Positions 32,539 to 45,586 of a stretch of DNA of 64,000 nucleotides are shown here, piece after piece. Under the pieces are notes generated by a model that was given only the letters and a program-made list of their open reading frames with translations, was not told the origin of the DNA and did no database searches. The stretch is from Aradus depressus (taxonomy: Eukaryota > Arthropoda > Insecta > Hemiptera > Aradidae), in contig OY759216.1 of NCBI GenBank assembly GCA_963662175.1, forward strand, positions 51,725,087-51,789,086, given 5' to 3'. How positions within the stretch are numbered: the stretch's first letter is position 1; every line of letters begins with the position of its first letter. A program made the translations under genes and the position numbers.

Positions 32539-32596
32539 AATTATTTTGGAGCGTCCCGAATTCTGCTTCAAAAAATATGGTCACCTTACATTAATA

Positions 32597-34864
32597 GGAC
32601 CATTTTAAAATTCAATTATACCTCCTCTCCTCACAAAACTATTGTTGCGATTCTTCCGAAAAAGTGTATTCGAATGTTTCCCCACTAAGGCAATTCGTGG
32701 ATTTTTTTTTCAGATTTGTATCATCAAAATGGTTCGAATTGAATATTGAGAACAAATATTCCCTCCTCATTTCCTCCTTCTCACGCTGCTATTTCAAAAC
32801 TTTAATATAAAAAAAAAAATTATATTGTGATACTTAATGGAAATTTTATACCTACTGCATCTTCAAACATATTTGGAATCTATGTGTTCAATTTAATCAA
32901 AAAAAAACGGAAAATTGTTTTGAGGGAATCAGCTTTCATTAGTTAGATTTTAAAAATTTGCACAAAACTGGGGATGAGAGGGCTTCGCCCCAAAATATGG
33001 AATTTTATCACATAAAAGTGTTACAAATTTCAACAACTATTTGTAAGAGTGAAGGAAAAAGATAACAGTACTTGTTATAGAAAGCAGAGAAAGAGGTAAA
33101 CTGATCCATGATCCGATGTCCACCATTGTCACAGAGACAGTCTTGTGGTATTTCTAACATCTTTCACCAAAAACTATTGCAATATCCCTTCAGACATCTA
33201 GCTCTCTTTCCTGAGTTGTGTCAGCTGCTGTATGACAACTGTTCAGGTGAAAAAAAGAGGAAACTTTACCAAAAATATAATATTGAATTGGGCTATCGTC
33301 TATTCTTCGTTAGTTGGGGCTTCACAGTTAAGAGGTCAGGTTAGTTTTCAAATTCATTTTTGAAACATCTGCCACGGTGACATATGTCAATACAATAAAT
33401 TTGATTGGATAAAGTATTTTAAACCTAAAAAATTTATAATATAAATTCAATAAATTGAAGTTAGACATAACCGTCACACCGCTATTTTCTGCTCTCGCCA
33501 GGAACTGACACACCGGCTGAACACTGGGTAGCCGGTCTCCGTCCCCAGCTGCCTCAACTATTTCAGTAGCTAAGCCTAAACATACGAACTAATAGTATTT
33601 TTGATTCCACCATAACATTTGTGGTTTGATTCCACCATAACCATGTCGTTTCACAAAACTCGCTCATCCTGTAGGTATTTTTATCTCCATATGGATATTT
33701 TTTTTTTCCTCAGTTTACCTTATTTAAATTACGTACCAAATTTAGTATAAAATATTTGAGATTATTTTTGTCATCTTAAGACATAGTTTTGCTTATCTTA
33801 GAGAATATTTTTTAGAGGAAGTAAATCATAGAGAGAACCGAAATGCCTTCTCTAAAACACCGCCGCCTTCATTATTGCTCTGTCGGTTCTAATATATATA
33901 TATATATATATTTAAATTTAATCAGGGTCTAGGCAATAGTATTATTGTAATATATAAGTACAATTAATTTTTTATTGATAAAAAATGTTTAATATACAAT
34001 CCGCGCTATCCAACTAAATGTTGCTACTTCTAAACACTAATAAAATATTATAAAAGAAGACGGCGCTGGTAACCACAGCTAAAATAGATTGTTAAATAAA
34101 CATACTTTAAACGCCTGCAATTCTAAAAAAAAATACTTTGAATTAGCTAAAGAAATGTGATTAGTCTAATAAATGAGACATGGAAGGTTATTAGCAGGCT
34201 ACTTCCTGTCAGGCTTCCAATGAGATGACTACACTGAAATTAATAGCGTCACGAAACAATAGGTTACATTTCTGAAGTGGACTTCCGTTCCAGGTGGTGT
34301 TACGTGATGGCAGCATTGTCCCCTTACCAGTGACATGGTGTAATATTCAAAATGCCCAGGGCGACTTCCAGTTTAGGCATAACGAGGAGGCTTAGCTCTT
34401 TTGCATGCATATTAGATCTACTCTACAATGCACCTTGGTCATGATTACTGCTATACAAATATCGCTATATGAAATCATTAATAATACAATTAATATTTAA
34501 TTAATAAATGAAATAACTGTTTTATTATGATGCAACTGTTATTAAAGAACAGAAGAATATCGTGTTAGCGTTAGCTAAAGTGATATTGAGGTGCTAATTG
34601 TTAGTTTTTAGATATTCAAAGTTACAACTGAGTATAAGCACGTGAATATTGTTTTTTTTTTGATCATTCTCTAATGTAAATTAAAATTTGTTATGTATTA
34701 TACTAATAAAATATCGCCAAACAGTTAATTTAGCGTTCAAAATAATTTTGAATTTTAAGGTTAAAAACTTTGCATTTCAGGTAAGAACAAACAATTTTTT
34801 TGTTCCGTCTTTGTTTGTCTGAATTTCCCGAAATATTTTTCGTTTGATATATTCGTTAAGCTTG
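32597..34864. other. Unassigned 2.3-kb stretch
   Basis: AT-rich with a (TA)n run at about 33891-33911. Short frames (for example 33108-33344) match nothing known. No splice-bounded exon found. Confidence 0.35.
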
Positions 34865-35078
34865 GCGCTCTTTCGTTACTCTCGTGGATATGAGCCCGAA
34901 TTTACCGTTGAGTTCTAAATGTTGCCTACATAGATTTACTCACCTAGGATAGGGGTATTTAACGAGTACCTGACATCGTACAGGCTCGGGGCCATCGCTC
35001 AACGTTTCATCCGAAGGACGGCATGCTCAAGGTTTTTTCACCTTCCAGATAAAAAACTAAGGGCCTAGACCGGGTTAA
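34865..35078 (-). repeat. SINE family A fragment, minus
   Basis: GCGCTCTTTCGTTACTCTCG, GAGTACCTGACATCGTACAG and CATCCGAAGGACGGCATGC blocks; both the 3' tail and the tRNA head are lost. Confidence 0.75.
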
Positions 35079-35345
35079 CAACTTACCTGCTACGATTTTT
35101 GTTAAAAACTATTTTTCTATCGAAAGGGATTTTATCACAAAATTTGTAATGACAAAAAAGCATTCGTTCAATGAATTAAATAAAACTATAATAATCAGCT
35201 GTATAATAATTACATTTGTAAAGGTTAACAAGAGAGGAGCCTTTATGCTATTATTTCTCTTTGTTTATTGCCTGGAAGCAATTAAAAAACAAAAAAACTT
35301 CAGTTTTTGGTTAAAAATAATAACAACCAGGAGTGGAATGTTCAG

Positions 35346-35366
35346 GGGGGGGGGGGGGGGGGGGGG
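35346..35366 (+). repeat. G-run
   Basis: About 21 consecutive G within TTCAGGGG...GGAGGCG. Confidence 0.8.
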
Positions 35367-35463
35367 AGGCGAAATGCTTTTTGGCACAATTTCGTCGAGC
35401 ACTCAAAGTAAAGATCTCAACAAATTAAAAAATGAAAACTATCTTATTTACATCCAGAGATAG

Positions 35464-36380
35464 AGATATAGCAGTTCAAGCGAAAAAGACCCCTTTTTCA
35501 GAACCGTAATAACTATTTAACCTAAGAGGCTCATATTTACACAAAATGTACAAAACGTGTGCCAAATTTCATCAAAATCAAAGTACAGGGGCTTTCCTTT
35601 GTGTATGAACTGACGTCGAATGACCAACCTGCCTCAAACCATATTACCTAACTCTGAGATATTTACAAGTCATTCACTTCCCAAGATGTCCAACTACCAT
35701 AAAATATATACGACTGGGCAGCTTCCGTGAGGGCTCATTACAATTGGAAACTGATTTATGAATGTGCAATGATACTGTGGAGATGGCGCGGACTGTGTTT
35801 CTCCCAATGAGCTTCCTAACCTACGTGAGGTACTTAATTAGCCATGTTCACGTACTTGAGAGGGAAACACGAGATGACACCAACCCACACTGGAACAGAA
35901 AGTTACATAAGTGAGTGTTTCCTCAAGCTTGCCGACTGGAGTTTCCCGTATTTTCTGCCCTACTAACACCCGACATTATGACAGACATAGGCCGTCTTCT
36001 CATTCCACAAAACTTTCTCCTCTTTTGCTTCAGACCGGATTCTCACCAAAGGACCTTGACTATGACATGCCATTGATTTTTTTTTTATAAACCGAAGCCA
36101 ATGGAAGAGAATTACAAGGAAAATATCAGTTCGATAGGTTTTGTACCACTTACATCATTCATAGCATAGATATCAATCTTTATATAGACACAAGATTGAA
36201 ATATTGACGTTTTCAATTTTGCAGATGGATTCCTCACACTAGGCCTGCAACATAGTACAGTATTTTGAATGGGCGTTCAACGCGACCAAACCAATCTGAA
36301 ATATTCCCCTTTACTGTCACCAATAATATGACCCTCCAGTCGATGTGCACAGGTACGTTTAAATATACTTAGAATTTACC
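35464..36380. other. Unassigned stretch
   Basis: No gene recognised; a GC-richer interval at about 35730-36060 has no convincing frame. Confidence 0.35.
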
Positions 36381-36383
36381 AAT

Positions 36384-36386
<3 letters not shown>

Positions 36387-36414
<28 letters not shown>
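36387..36414. repeat. (TA)n microsatellite
   Basis: About 14 TA units, followed ~40 bases later by a second short (TA)n and a duplicated TGAATCTTGCCAAT. Confidence 0.85.
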
Positions 36415-36422
<8 letters not shown>

Positions 36423-36764
36423 CTGAATCTTGCCAATGCGTGAATCTTGCCAATATATATATATATATTTATATAATTTACAGTATAATAATTTTAATTA
36501 AGTTGTAATTGGAACCAATTATTTTTGATTTGTTAATGTTATATTATTCGCCTGTTCATTGTTAATGCTTTATACCTAGATCTTAGAAGGGGTCACACAT
36601 TTGAAATATGGGGACCGTCTTGTCATAAAATATCTCACAGCTTGACAATTTAGCTTAGTTAGGAATGTCTGACGTCATGGGGAACACCAGGGGGGAGGGT
36701 AAGGGGTTCCTCGAGAGGCTGACATTCTCTAATATTAACTTAGTCTTATCTCTTATGCTTTTGG

Positions 36765-36788
36765 CTGAGGATGGTAGAAATACCGAAA
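36765..36788 (+). ncRNA. Hammerhead-ribozyme-like core
   Basis: CTGAGGA, then TGGTA-GAA-ATACC (stem GGTA/TACC), then GAAAG. Both invariant halves of the hammerhead core are intact. No cleavage-site arm was identified nearby, so it may be only half of a larger structure. Confidence 0.35.
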
Positions 36789-37501
36789 GTACTCCCATGT
36801 AAATATAATTGGTGAAATTAGACAATATCATAAATAAACAAGTTTTATTTCTTTCAAGTTCAGCTGTACTGTGTGTTTTGTTTGTTTCCCGGAGGAACAC
36901 ACTTGTTTAATTCAAGGCTCCCTATTCCTTTTGAATAAGGAAATCCTCAAATAAATTTTATTTTGCTGGACCTTCCTAATTATTGGACAAGCACATGATA
37001 GGGAAACGGAGAACAAAAATATAGGGGACCAAAAATATAATACTGAGAACAATGTAAAAAAAATAGGTATACATATATATGTATATTCAATGACGTAAAA
37101 AATAATAAATCTTGTTAGGTATTCAAAATAAAATTAAAAATTAACTTGAGTTTAAAAAGAAATTCTTATCAAAATATGTCAAAAAGATTGGGTAAATAAT
37201 TATTATATATTATCGGACATATCGGATCTACATATAATAAAAACAAACAGAATATCAATTCTTAAAACAAAAAGAAAGGCATCTAGGTATATATGTATAT
37301 TTATATTGTTAAAAAATAATCACTGAAAGTAATAAAATAAAAAATATAATTTACTGAGACTGAGTGTCAAACTCAGAGAGGGATTAGCCCTGTGTTTACA
37401 TTACGAACCTGTAGACTAAACACCTTTCATGTCATTTTTTTTTTTTTCTTCTTCTTTGTACAGCCTCTGGTTTTGCGTCTTTTGTATTGTTGAGGCTTTG
37501 A

Positions 37502-37529
37502 ATAAAAAAAAAAAAAAAAAAAAAAAAAA
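37502..37529 (+). repeat. Poly(A) run
   Basis: About 27 consecutive A after TTTGAATAA; could be the tail of a retrotransposed sequence, but no retrocopy was recognised upstream. Confidence 0.7.
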
Positions 37530-37918
37530 TCGGAGCCCTCATATATCAACTTTATTTTAATTGTTTAACCACAACCTGGTAACTTCTAAATTTTACCACA
37601 ATATTTCGGTATACATATTACAATAAATGTGTAAAAGTGTACTAATCTCAGGAAAACTACTCTTTTTCATTACATTGAGCACTCATATTGATGTTTCTAG
37701 AAAACCACCGGTGTCTGTGTAATGTCGTCCATTAGAAACATTTCAGAAAAATTAGGTAGTCGGAACTTTTCATAGGCTTGTCAGTGTGCAAAGAAAAATA
37801 ATTTTATTTTTTGAATTTTAGCCAATTGCTAGTCAAGACAGCAGGGAACTGTTCATTATTATCACTAATTTTAGTTATTACTAATTTTAACACTTAATTT
37901 ATTTTACCTGAGATAAAC

Positions 37919-38180
37919 TCGGCCGAGGCCCTTAGTTTATTTTATCATGGAGGTAAAATAAAAGTGAGCACGCCGTCCTTCGGATGGGATGCTAAGCGAT
38001 GGTACCGAGTCGGTACAATGTCAGGTTCTCGTTAAAGACCCCTACCTTAGGTAACTTAACCTGGGTAGGTAATGTTTAGGACTTCAACAGTAGAGTCGGG
38101 CTCATGTACACTATAGCGACGAAAGAGGGCTCAGGTAGTAGGCGATATGACCCCGTTAAAGTCTGGGCGAGAGTCATATA
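37919..38180 (+). repeat. SINE family A, head truncated
   Basis: Starts at CGGCCGAGGCCCTTAG just after the B box, then CGCCGTCCTTCGGATGGGA and GGCGATATGACCCCGTTAAAG. Confidence 0.8.
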
Positions 38181-38681
38181 ACTAACTTATTCCATATACA
38201 TATATAAATATATATATATATTTTTTTTATTTACTGTTGAACACATTTTACAAAAATATAGGTATTTCAGTTGTGATACACTGAAAAGTTGAAAATAAAC
38301 TTCTTCAGACGATCTGTTGGATGAATGAATAATAGAAATTGAAGAAATAAATTCCATGTTGCAGTTTATGTTGCAAAGAAAGGTAGATGCAACAGAATAT
38401 GCGACACATTATAAATGAATATATGTGGTCTACGTTTCAAGTTACTTTGACCCATAGAAGGCGTTTCAAGTAATTTTGCACCTGCACCCTTGAATCTATC
38501 ATAGGGTTAATTTAATAGCTGTTAATTATTATATAAATGTTTATAGTTAGGAAAAGTAATTTTTGAGGCGCTATAACTATGCACGTTGGTGCAACTTCAA
38601 ATTTGACAAAAGTTGTTTTGTAATAGATCATTTTACTTATAAATCAAGCAAACGTCTAAAAATAACATGCAACGGATAGAC

Positions 38682-39016
38682 CAGGAGTGGCCAACCCGCG
38701 GCCCGCATTGAATAATTTTATGGCCTGAGAGATTCATCACAATTTTACAAAATATATTTTTGTTCTGCAAAAGCTAAGTGAAAGAGTTGAGAAACAAATA
38801 TCTCAATGATTAAATAAATTAAATATTATTCGATCATTTCATTATTATATTATATATGTTTATATGTATCAATAATAATAATTCATTCTGATTTAAATTT
38901 TCACTCCAAAAAAGATTTGTAGTGGGTGCAAATCTAATATGGGGATATTTAATTTTATATGCGGCCCGCGGGATTATAATACATTTCCAAAGTGGCATTT
39001 GGGTTGGCCAACCCTA
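38682..39016. mobile_element. hAT MITE, 335 bp, 8-bp TSD
   Basis: Perfect duplication GGATAGAC (38674-38681, 39017-39024). Ends CAGGAGTGGCCAACCC and, reversed, TAGGGTTGGCCAACCC; GCGGCCCGC and GCGGCCCGCGGG lie inside the two ends. No coding sequence. It interrupts a dispersed sequence (TTTTTGAGGCGCTATAACT...AAATCAAGCAAACGTCTAAA) that is also present at about 43529-43660. Confidence 0.9.
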
Positions 39017-39489
39017 GGATAGACGGTGTTCCTCCCGAAATTTTGATATAATGTATTGTCACCGGAATGAGGCATATGTACCAAGTTTCAGTCTTCTGTC
39101 TCTATTAGATGTGAGTGAAAAAGTGACTGACAGATTTGACATCACCAAACTCAATTAATATAAGGTAGGTATATAAAAATTAACATATCCATATTGCATA
39201 GAAGTGTGTTACAACCAGAACAAAAAAGAAGAAAGGTGTCTATTGCAATAGAGAATATAGTCGTTCATGTCCGTGAAAATGTTGAAAATTTCTGTTGAAA
39301 TGCCGGGTCTCCCCAGTGCGTTCAACGCAGTAATAGAGTAATTTTCTGTGAACGTGCATGTAAATTCACTCAGCATTATTTATTTTTTCTTTATACTTCA
39401 CTCTACCTCTATATGAAAGGTTCAGTAGGTCGAAGAGTAGAAACAAAATCTTTATAATGGATTTAGATTTTTTATCAAGAAAGAAAAAC

Positions 39490-39700
39490 AACCTTGACTT
39501 CTTCGGATGTAACGTTAAGCGATGTTGCCAAGCCTGTACGGTGTCAGGTAGTCGTCAAAGACCACATCTAAGGTGACTAAACCTAAGTAAGCAAAATTTA
39601 GGACTCCTCAGAGAGGCTTTATGTCCACCAGAGCGATGAAAGAGCGCTCTGGTAATAGGTGATATGACCTCGCAGTTAAAGCGTGGGCATGAGTCATAAT
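39490..39700 (+). repeat. SINE family A fragment
   Basis: Begins at ACTTCTTCGGATGTAACG and runs to GCGTGGGCATGAGTCATAAT; 5' half missing. Confidence 0.75.
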
Positions 39701-40065
39701 AACTAACAATAAGAAATCCTTCATCATATTAAATATGAATACATTTTAATCCAAATTCACATTATTGGAGAATATGAAGAAGCAAAAATGTTTGCCTAAA
39801 ATTGCATTTTTTAGCAATTTGATCTTCTACTGGATTTAAATTTTTCTAATGAGGGCTCCTGTAAAAAAATTATTCTGTGAATTTTTTCCAAATATCCACA
39901 TTCCAGTCTGCTACGAAGATAAGCTCTAATACTTATTTATTATTTGAGAATTTAAATAGATTTAGATGGACTAAAATGCGTTAATCTGAGCCAGAAGGTG
40001 CTGTGAGGAGTGCATTGTTCCATCACGCCGCGCCCCCACTTCGACAACTCCCACAGAGACCGCTC

Positions 40066-40073
40066 TATATATA
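40066..40073 (+). promoter_or_regulatory. TATA box of histidine-rich gene 2
   Basis: TATATATAG in a GC-richer promoter, 48-55 bases before the ATG at 40121. A start site about 30 bases downstream would fall near GCAGACA at 40093-40099. Confidence 0.6.
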
Positions 40074-40120
40074 GAAGGCCGGGAGGATGGAAGCAGACAA
40101 TTTGTACGATAGCTAGCAGA

Positions 40121-40147
40121 ATGGCAACCCTAGCCACCATCGCCACT
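40121..40147 (+). CDS. Histidine-rich gene 2, exon 1
   Basis: Codes MATLATIAT, followed by donor GTGAGT; three codons longer than its counterpart in gene 1, same phase. Confidence 0.75.
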
Positions 40148-43100
40148 GTGAGTAGTCACCTCATTGTGTTATAGTGTTTGTGTGAACTGTTTTGCGACTC
40201 AGTGTTTCATGTGATCAACATACTTAGTGCAACAACATGGATATTTTTGTTTTAATATTTTTCACTGAATTCTCTATACATTTTTGTGCATTTCTTTTGA
40301 GGAAGGAGGGTGCTAATGTGAAAGTGATGTATCTACAAAAAACAAGATAAATAGGCATCTCAGATAGTATATTTCAAAAATAGGAAACGTCAGGAAAATG
40401 TGAAGAACGGATTACTTTTTTTTGGACGGCAGATTTTATATTATTATTATCCCAATTAATGTCGCAATGACTTACTAGAAAAACAAGTTCCTTCAGTAAT
40501 TATGTAATATCTCAGTTTGGATAAAATATCACAACTTTGTTAATTATGGAACATCCAAGTTTTCAATGTACTGTATTATTGGAGATTTACTGAGCGTTTT
40601 GCTATAGTTCGTAAATCAATTAGGAAAAAAATGTATTAGCCGTTTTTCATTATCAACCAAATTATCGTTGATTCTTAATAAAAATAATTTGGTAAAGCTA
40701 AAGTGGGGGGCTAACTTGACGCACCCGCCAAAGCCATCTAGATCTCTGCCCGCCTCTTCTCTTATCACGTGCAGTTGGATGTTGGAAGGGATAGGTTGCA
40801 ATTTACCTTACACTTTCCACTATCACCCATGCATTACATTTTATGTCAATTCCTTTTGTTTTGTTTTTTCATTTTTACTTTTACACTAATAACAAACCCC
40901 AAGAAGGAACGTAAAACTGACTCAAGAAGTTAAATAAGAATAAAGAATAGTTTTGATAATTATATCAAAAACATACATATTCCTTATTTTTACAAAAGTA
41001 GTATACAAATATTACAAATCATAAGACAATTCTATTATAATTTTTAAAAATGTCAATAAATTCCATATATTCTAATTCAATGTTTCTCTTTTTAAATATT
41101 TTACAGATCATGACAATAGCAGTGTGGATTTGCATGATTTCAAGTACACAAGGAGGTGACGATGTCGTACAGTAAGTCAAGACATTTTTTAAATTTTATT
41201 ATGTACGTAAACAAAATTATTATTATCATGGAATGAATGTATTGTCATAAAATTTTATAAGTAAATTCAAAAGCTCAAAATTGAGGTAACTATTGATTTT
41301 CAGTCAAATAGGATTAAGAAGGGTTCAAAGTGACTGGAAATTCAATTTTATTTAAATGTAACTCGAGCTGGGAAAGTAGATTTCTGGTGAATCATGGACA
41401 ACATTTTCCCTTTTATTTTAATTGATAATCAACCCAAAATGAATGAATAATTATTATATACATTATTTTAATTTATATATTATATATTTTTTTTATTTTT
41501 ATGTAAAGGCACACAACCAACTGCGGCTTATAACATCTCTTTCGGCACTTTTTTTTTTTTTCACGGGATCACAATAATTTTTTTTGATTTACTGAACATC
41601 CTCCTGCATCGTTCTTACTAATTGTGAATTTTAATATTCTAATGTGAGATCCTGCATTAATTCTCATTAGCAGAAAGAATTAACACTAATTGAAAGAAAA
41701 GACGGTACAAACACACAGAAAGATGTTTATTGGAGAACTATAAATAAGAATAAAGGAGAAAAACAAAAAAAACAATGTTTTTGTACAAATATTAGGTGAG
41801 GTTGAAGCTGCCTCAGGTACATCGTCTTATAACCGAGTTAGATTAGCATTGGAACAATGTAGAGATGTTATGTCCTCTAGAAAGTGTAACGCACCTTACT
41901 CACTTTTCTAGTAGAAAAGCTCTGAAAGAGATTTGAAATGAAAACAGTATTTCAACATTATATCATGATAAAGGCTCACCTAAAACTTGTTTTCTCCACA
42001 AATGTTGCCATACTAAATGTGAAACTTATGGACCCACCGATTTGATTGGTTTCTTTCATGAGTTGGTTTTGTACTAATGTTTATTCAAAGATTCAAGGCC
42101 CGTAATCAGCTGAACTTAGCTAAATGACCTGCTTTTGGCCAACTAACTTCGACTTTTATAACTTCTAAATTTTTTTATGTAATACTTAACGATATTCCTG
42201 AGGATAGTTATGTAATGACATTAAAAAAAGTCATAGGTCAATCACTGGCAATGTACTTCCCCAGAGCGAATTCATCAATTAACTTTTTGGTCCCTCTCGT
42301 TTTACGCTAATATTCAACAGTTGACTTACATTGTGTCTTCCTCCAAATAACCGATTCCCTTTGATTAGACGTTAGACCACCTCTCAAATTCATTTCATTC
42401 TGGCCTTACTGGCTATAAGAAAGTAACTCGTTGGCTTCAGCAGTTTTTAGTTTTTTGTTTCATTGTACAGTGTAATTGTGAGAGTGACATTCTTATCCCC
42501 AGTAACGTCACTATGAAAGGAGGAGGGGGGATTATGGTAATAATAATAATAATAATAAATTTATTTCCGTTAGACCAATACAAGGTAATAGGATACTTCA
42601 AAAGAATTTATACATTAAGATATAGATTTATAACTACTTGAGTCTGACACACCTATGATTAGTAATAATAACAAAACTATTAAAAAAAAGTAAATGAAAT
42701 TAATAAAAATTGAACATATAAATACTTAAAAATATATGAGTGTATAAAGAAATTAATACAAGATACGTTTATAATGAGTAGACACATTTTTCAATTTAAT
42801 AAAAATTAAGATAACTATTTTTTCAAAAAAACTCTTCGGAAATGTCTTTAACCAACGATGTTTCAGGACGATCTTACGTCCCATCATCAGGTCCCGATGT
42901 GCGAGATATAGAGAAAAAAAACAATGTAACTATAACAATATATGAAGAAAAAAAATATATATAAAAGTCTAAATAAATAAAAAATTATAAATGAATAAAT
43001 AAAACAATAACGTACACTCAACTGACCTTTAAGGTGTGGAGGAACTGTGTCTAAAAAAGAAAAATTAAAGCTTTCTATCAAATAATGTTTTTTGGATATG

Positions 43101-45537
43101 AAACACGATTTTTTTTTATTGTGGTTATTTTATTCTTTTTGTACAGTGAGAATAAAATTCCGTTTCCATGTAAAGGGTTTCCTCTAACATAACATTTTTA
43201 GTTGAAATTTAAATTTTTTTTATTTTATCTATTGACTTCAAGAAGTGTGGAAGGGCATTGAATAAATTAATTCCTTTATGAGTTTTACTTTTTTCAAAAA
43301 GAAAAGAGCAATGTTTAGTTATTCGAAAGTTTTCTTTCTTCCTGCTATCGTAATCGTGACAGTAGACAGAATCAAGAGTGAAATTGTGAGAAGCCGATGA
43401 GATTTCGACCGCAGTCGATTGCTCTAAGGCTCGGAGAGTCCTGTTATGTACAAATTATATATATATATATATATATTTTAATAAAAACTACCAGTATATT
43501 TGATCTATTATCTACGGAAATCGTTCTTTGAGGCGCTATAACTTTGTTCGTATTGCTCCTTTCCGAAATCTGAGGGAATATTGAAATATAATTTTATAGG
43601 GAACATTTTTGGAAAAAAACAATTTTTCCTGTAAATCAAGGAAACGTCTAAATATGGGTTTCAAAACGACATTTTAGGATGGTTTTCGGCATGAAACTCG
43701 CAAACTGGGCGCCCTTTGAAAAATCTTGCTTCATATAACAGGTGCATTTTAGTTTTCTATACACAACCTTTATTTGAAGAAATTTTTAAAGTGGTCACCA
43801 TTGTCTGCTGTTTTCGATCAAAATAAATTTCATGTTCATTGCTACAATCGTTTCTCGAGTTCACCAATTTCCAATTACACCACACCAAAACAATCATCGC
43901 GAAAATGGTCAAAACTTGTTCAGAAGACCTTGAGACGTGAAAATCCTTCGAAAACTCAATCTTGGATTTTCCCACGATTATAGTAGTACTTGCTTATATT
44001 AAAAGTATAAAAAAATATAACAAAGTAAAAAAAAAATTAAAAATATAATTTATTGAAAACAGAATAGTGAAGTTGTTATGTCAAGAATGGTGCAGGAGAA
44101 TTTTAAAATAAACAAAAGTGGATGAAAAAAGTATTGGCAATTCTAGTGTTTTTTTTTTTTTTTTTGTGGGTGTAATTTAAATAATAATTCAGTTTAATCA
44201 ACAAAGATTAAGTCATTACAACGGGTAGAAACAAAAAAATACTGTTTTTACTAGAATTATTTCCATCTAATGCGATTAGAAAAATGAAATGAAAAATTAA
44301 AACAATATATGAGAACAAGAGCTTTCTAATAAAAACAAGAACACGGAAGATTTTTTTTTTTTTAGTCTTGGTATTTGTATTTTTTCCTCTCAAAACTATT
44401 TTTTTTCTATGCACTACTTTCTATTTATTTCTAAGCCTTAATGATCTAAAAAAAATATAGTTTATTTTCGGCAAATGTTGGCTGATTTTCCGAACCTACT
44501 CGTTCAACACATTAGCCACGGAGAGAAGGAGTCTCAATTCGACAAAATGCGTGACACTTTTTAACACCATTACACACTAATTACATGATTCTCGTATCTT
44601 TTGTTTGGATATTATCTAATTTTTAACGGAATCTTTTTTCTCTGATTAAAAAGGAACTTTATTTACCAAAATGATGAAGAAAAAGTGTTACGTGGGTTCG
44701 TTGAATGCCCAAATACATAATTCTGTGAATTTCGTCGTTTGTTATACGTTCAAAATTATTTTCACTCGCTTTTCAGAACTTCGAAGTCAAAGAAGACATA
44801 AGGGTTCATGAAATTAAGTGAAATCATAAAGATAACGTTTCTATATTCTCGTCGTTTACATGCGAGAAGGTTTTATATTTTATAGTGTTATCTTTTTTCT
44901 CCTCTGTTTCTGAAATAAAAACAAAGTCATTAAACATTTCTAGCTTAGGAAGGTGGATATCGGGATTGTTCTGGCAATATCTGTCTAACAATTTTTCTAT
45001 TCAAAAGCGCAATGAAAAAAGGCAAAATGTTAAAATAGTGTAATAAACCCGCATAATACATGCTAGTTGTACAAATTACTTAGCAAACAATCAATGTTAT
45101 ATTGTTATATTATTGTAAAATACTCTCTGCACTTAAAAACAAGTTATAACCGAATAAGCAAGGTAAATGACTTCTTCAATCCGCCTGCAACGGACTAAGA
45201 GATACAGACACGTGTTTTTTCTCAATCAAGATCCTGAGTTAACATCAATCCAGTAGGATATACAATTATTTATTTCATTGGGGCTGTCGCCGGAAGGTAC
45301 TATGTTACAGGCGTCTTTTCTAGTACCTAGTCATCTAATTACAATCAATTAACGACGGATTGACCAACGATGTAATAGGAAGGATGAGAGATGAGGCTTA
45401 TGGTCGATAGAAACAAACTTGTAGAATTTCTGCCAAGCTTTCGGCACTAGTGTGCCTTCTTCAAAGCCTTTATTGACATATGTTGATGTATGCTAGATTT
45501 TAGTAATCTTTTACTCAAATCTAGTATACATCAACTC

Positions 45538-45586
<49 letters not shown>

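Larger units (their letters stand above)
31787..32588 (+). mobile_element. hAT element, frameshifted, 8-bp TSD
   Basis: Perfect target duplication CATTAATA (31779-31786, 32589-32596). Ends TAAGGTGACCAT and ATGGTCACCTTA are perfect inverted repeats, continued by CCGTCCCGA against TCGGGACG. It keeps transposase C-terminal code in two frames and a 32-base G run (32506-32537). 802 bp. Confidence 0.9.
42536..43447 (-). mobile_element. 5'-truncated LINE with (TTA)n end
   Basis: Minus-strand copy: end of ORF2 (43209-43445), 3' UTR with a ribozyme-like core (42861-42890), and a (TTA)n terminus at 42536-42558. It lies in intron 2 of gene 2 in opposite orientation. Related copies occur at 1-340, 27568, 53056 and 58988. 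Confidence 0.75.

Noticed and set aside
43774..43983. 69-codon plus-strand frame
   Set aside because: Part of it recurs near 46092 as non-coding dispersed repeat; no homology recognised.
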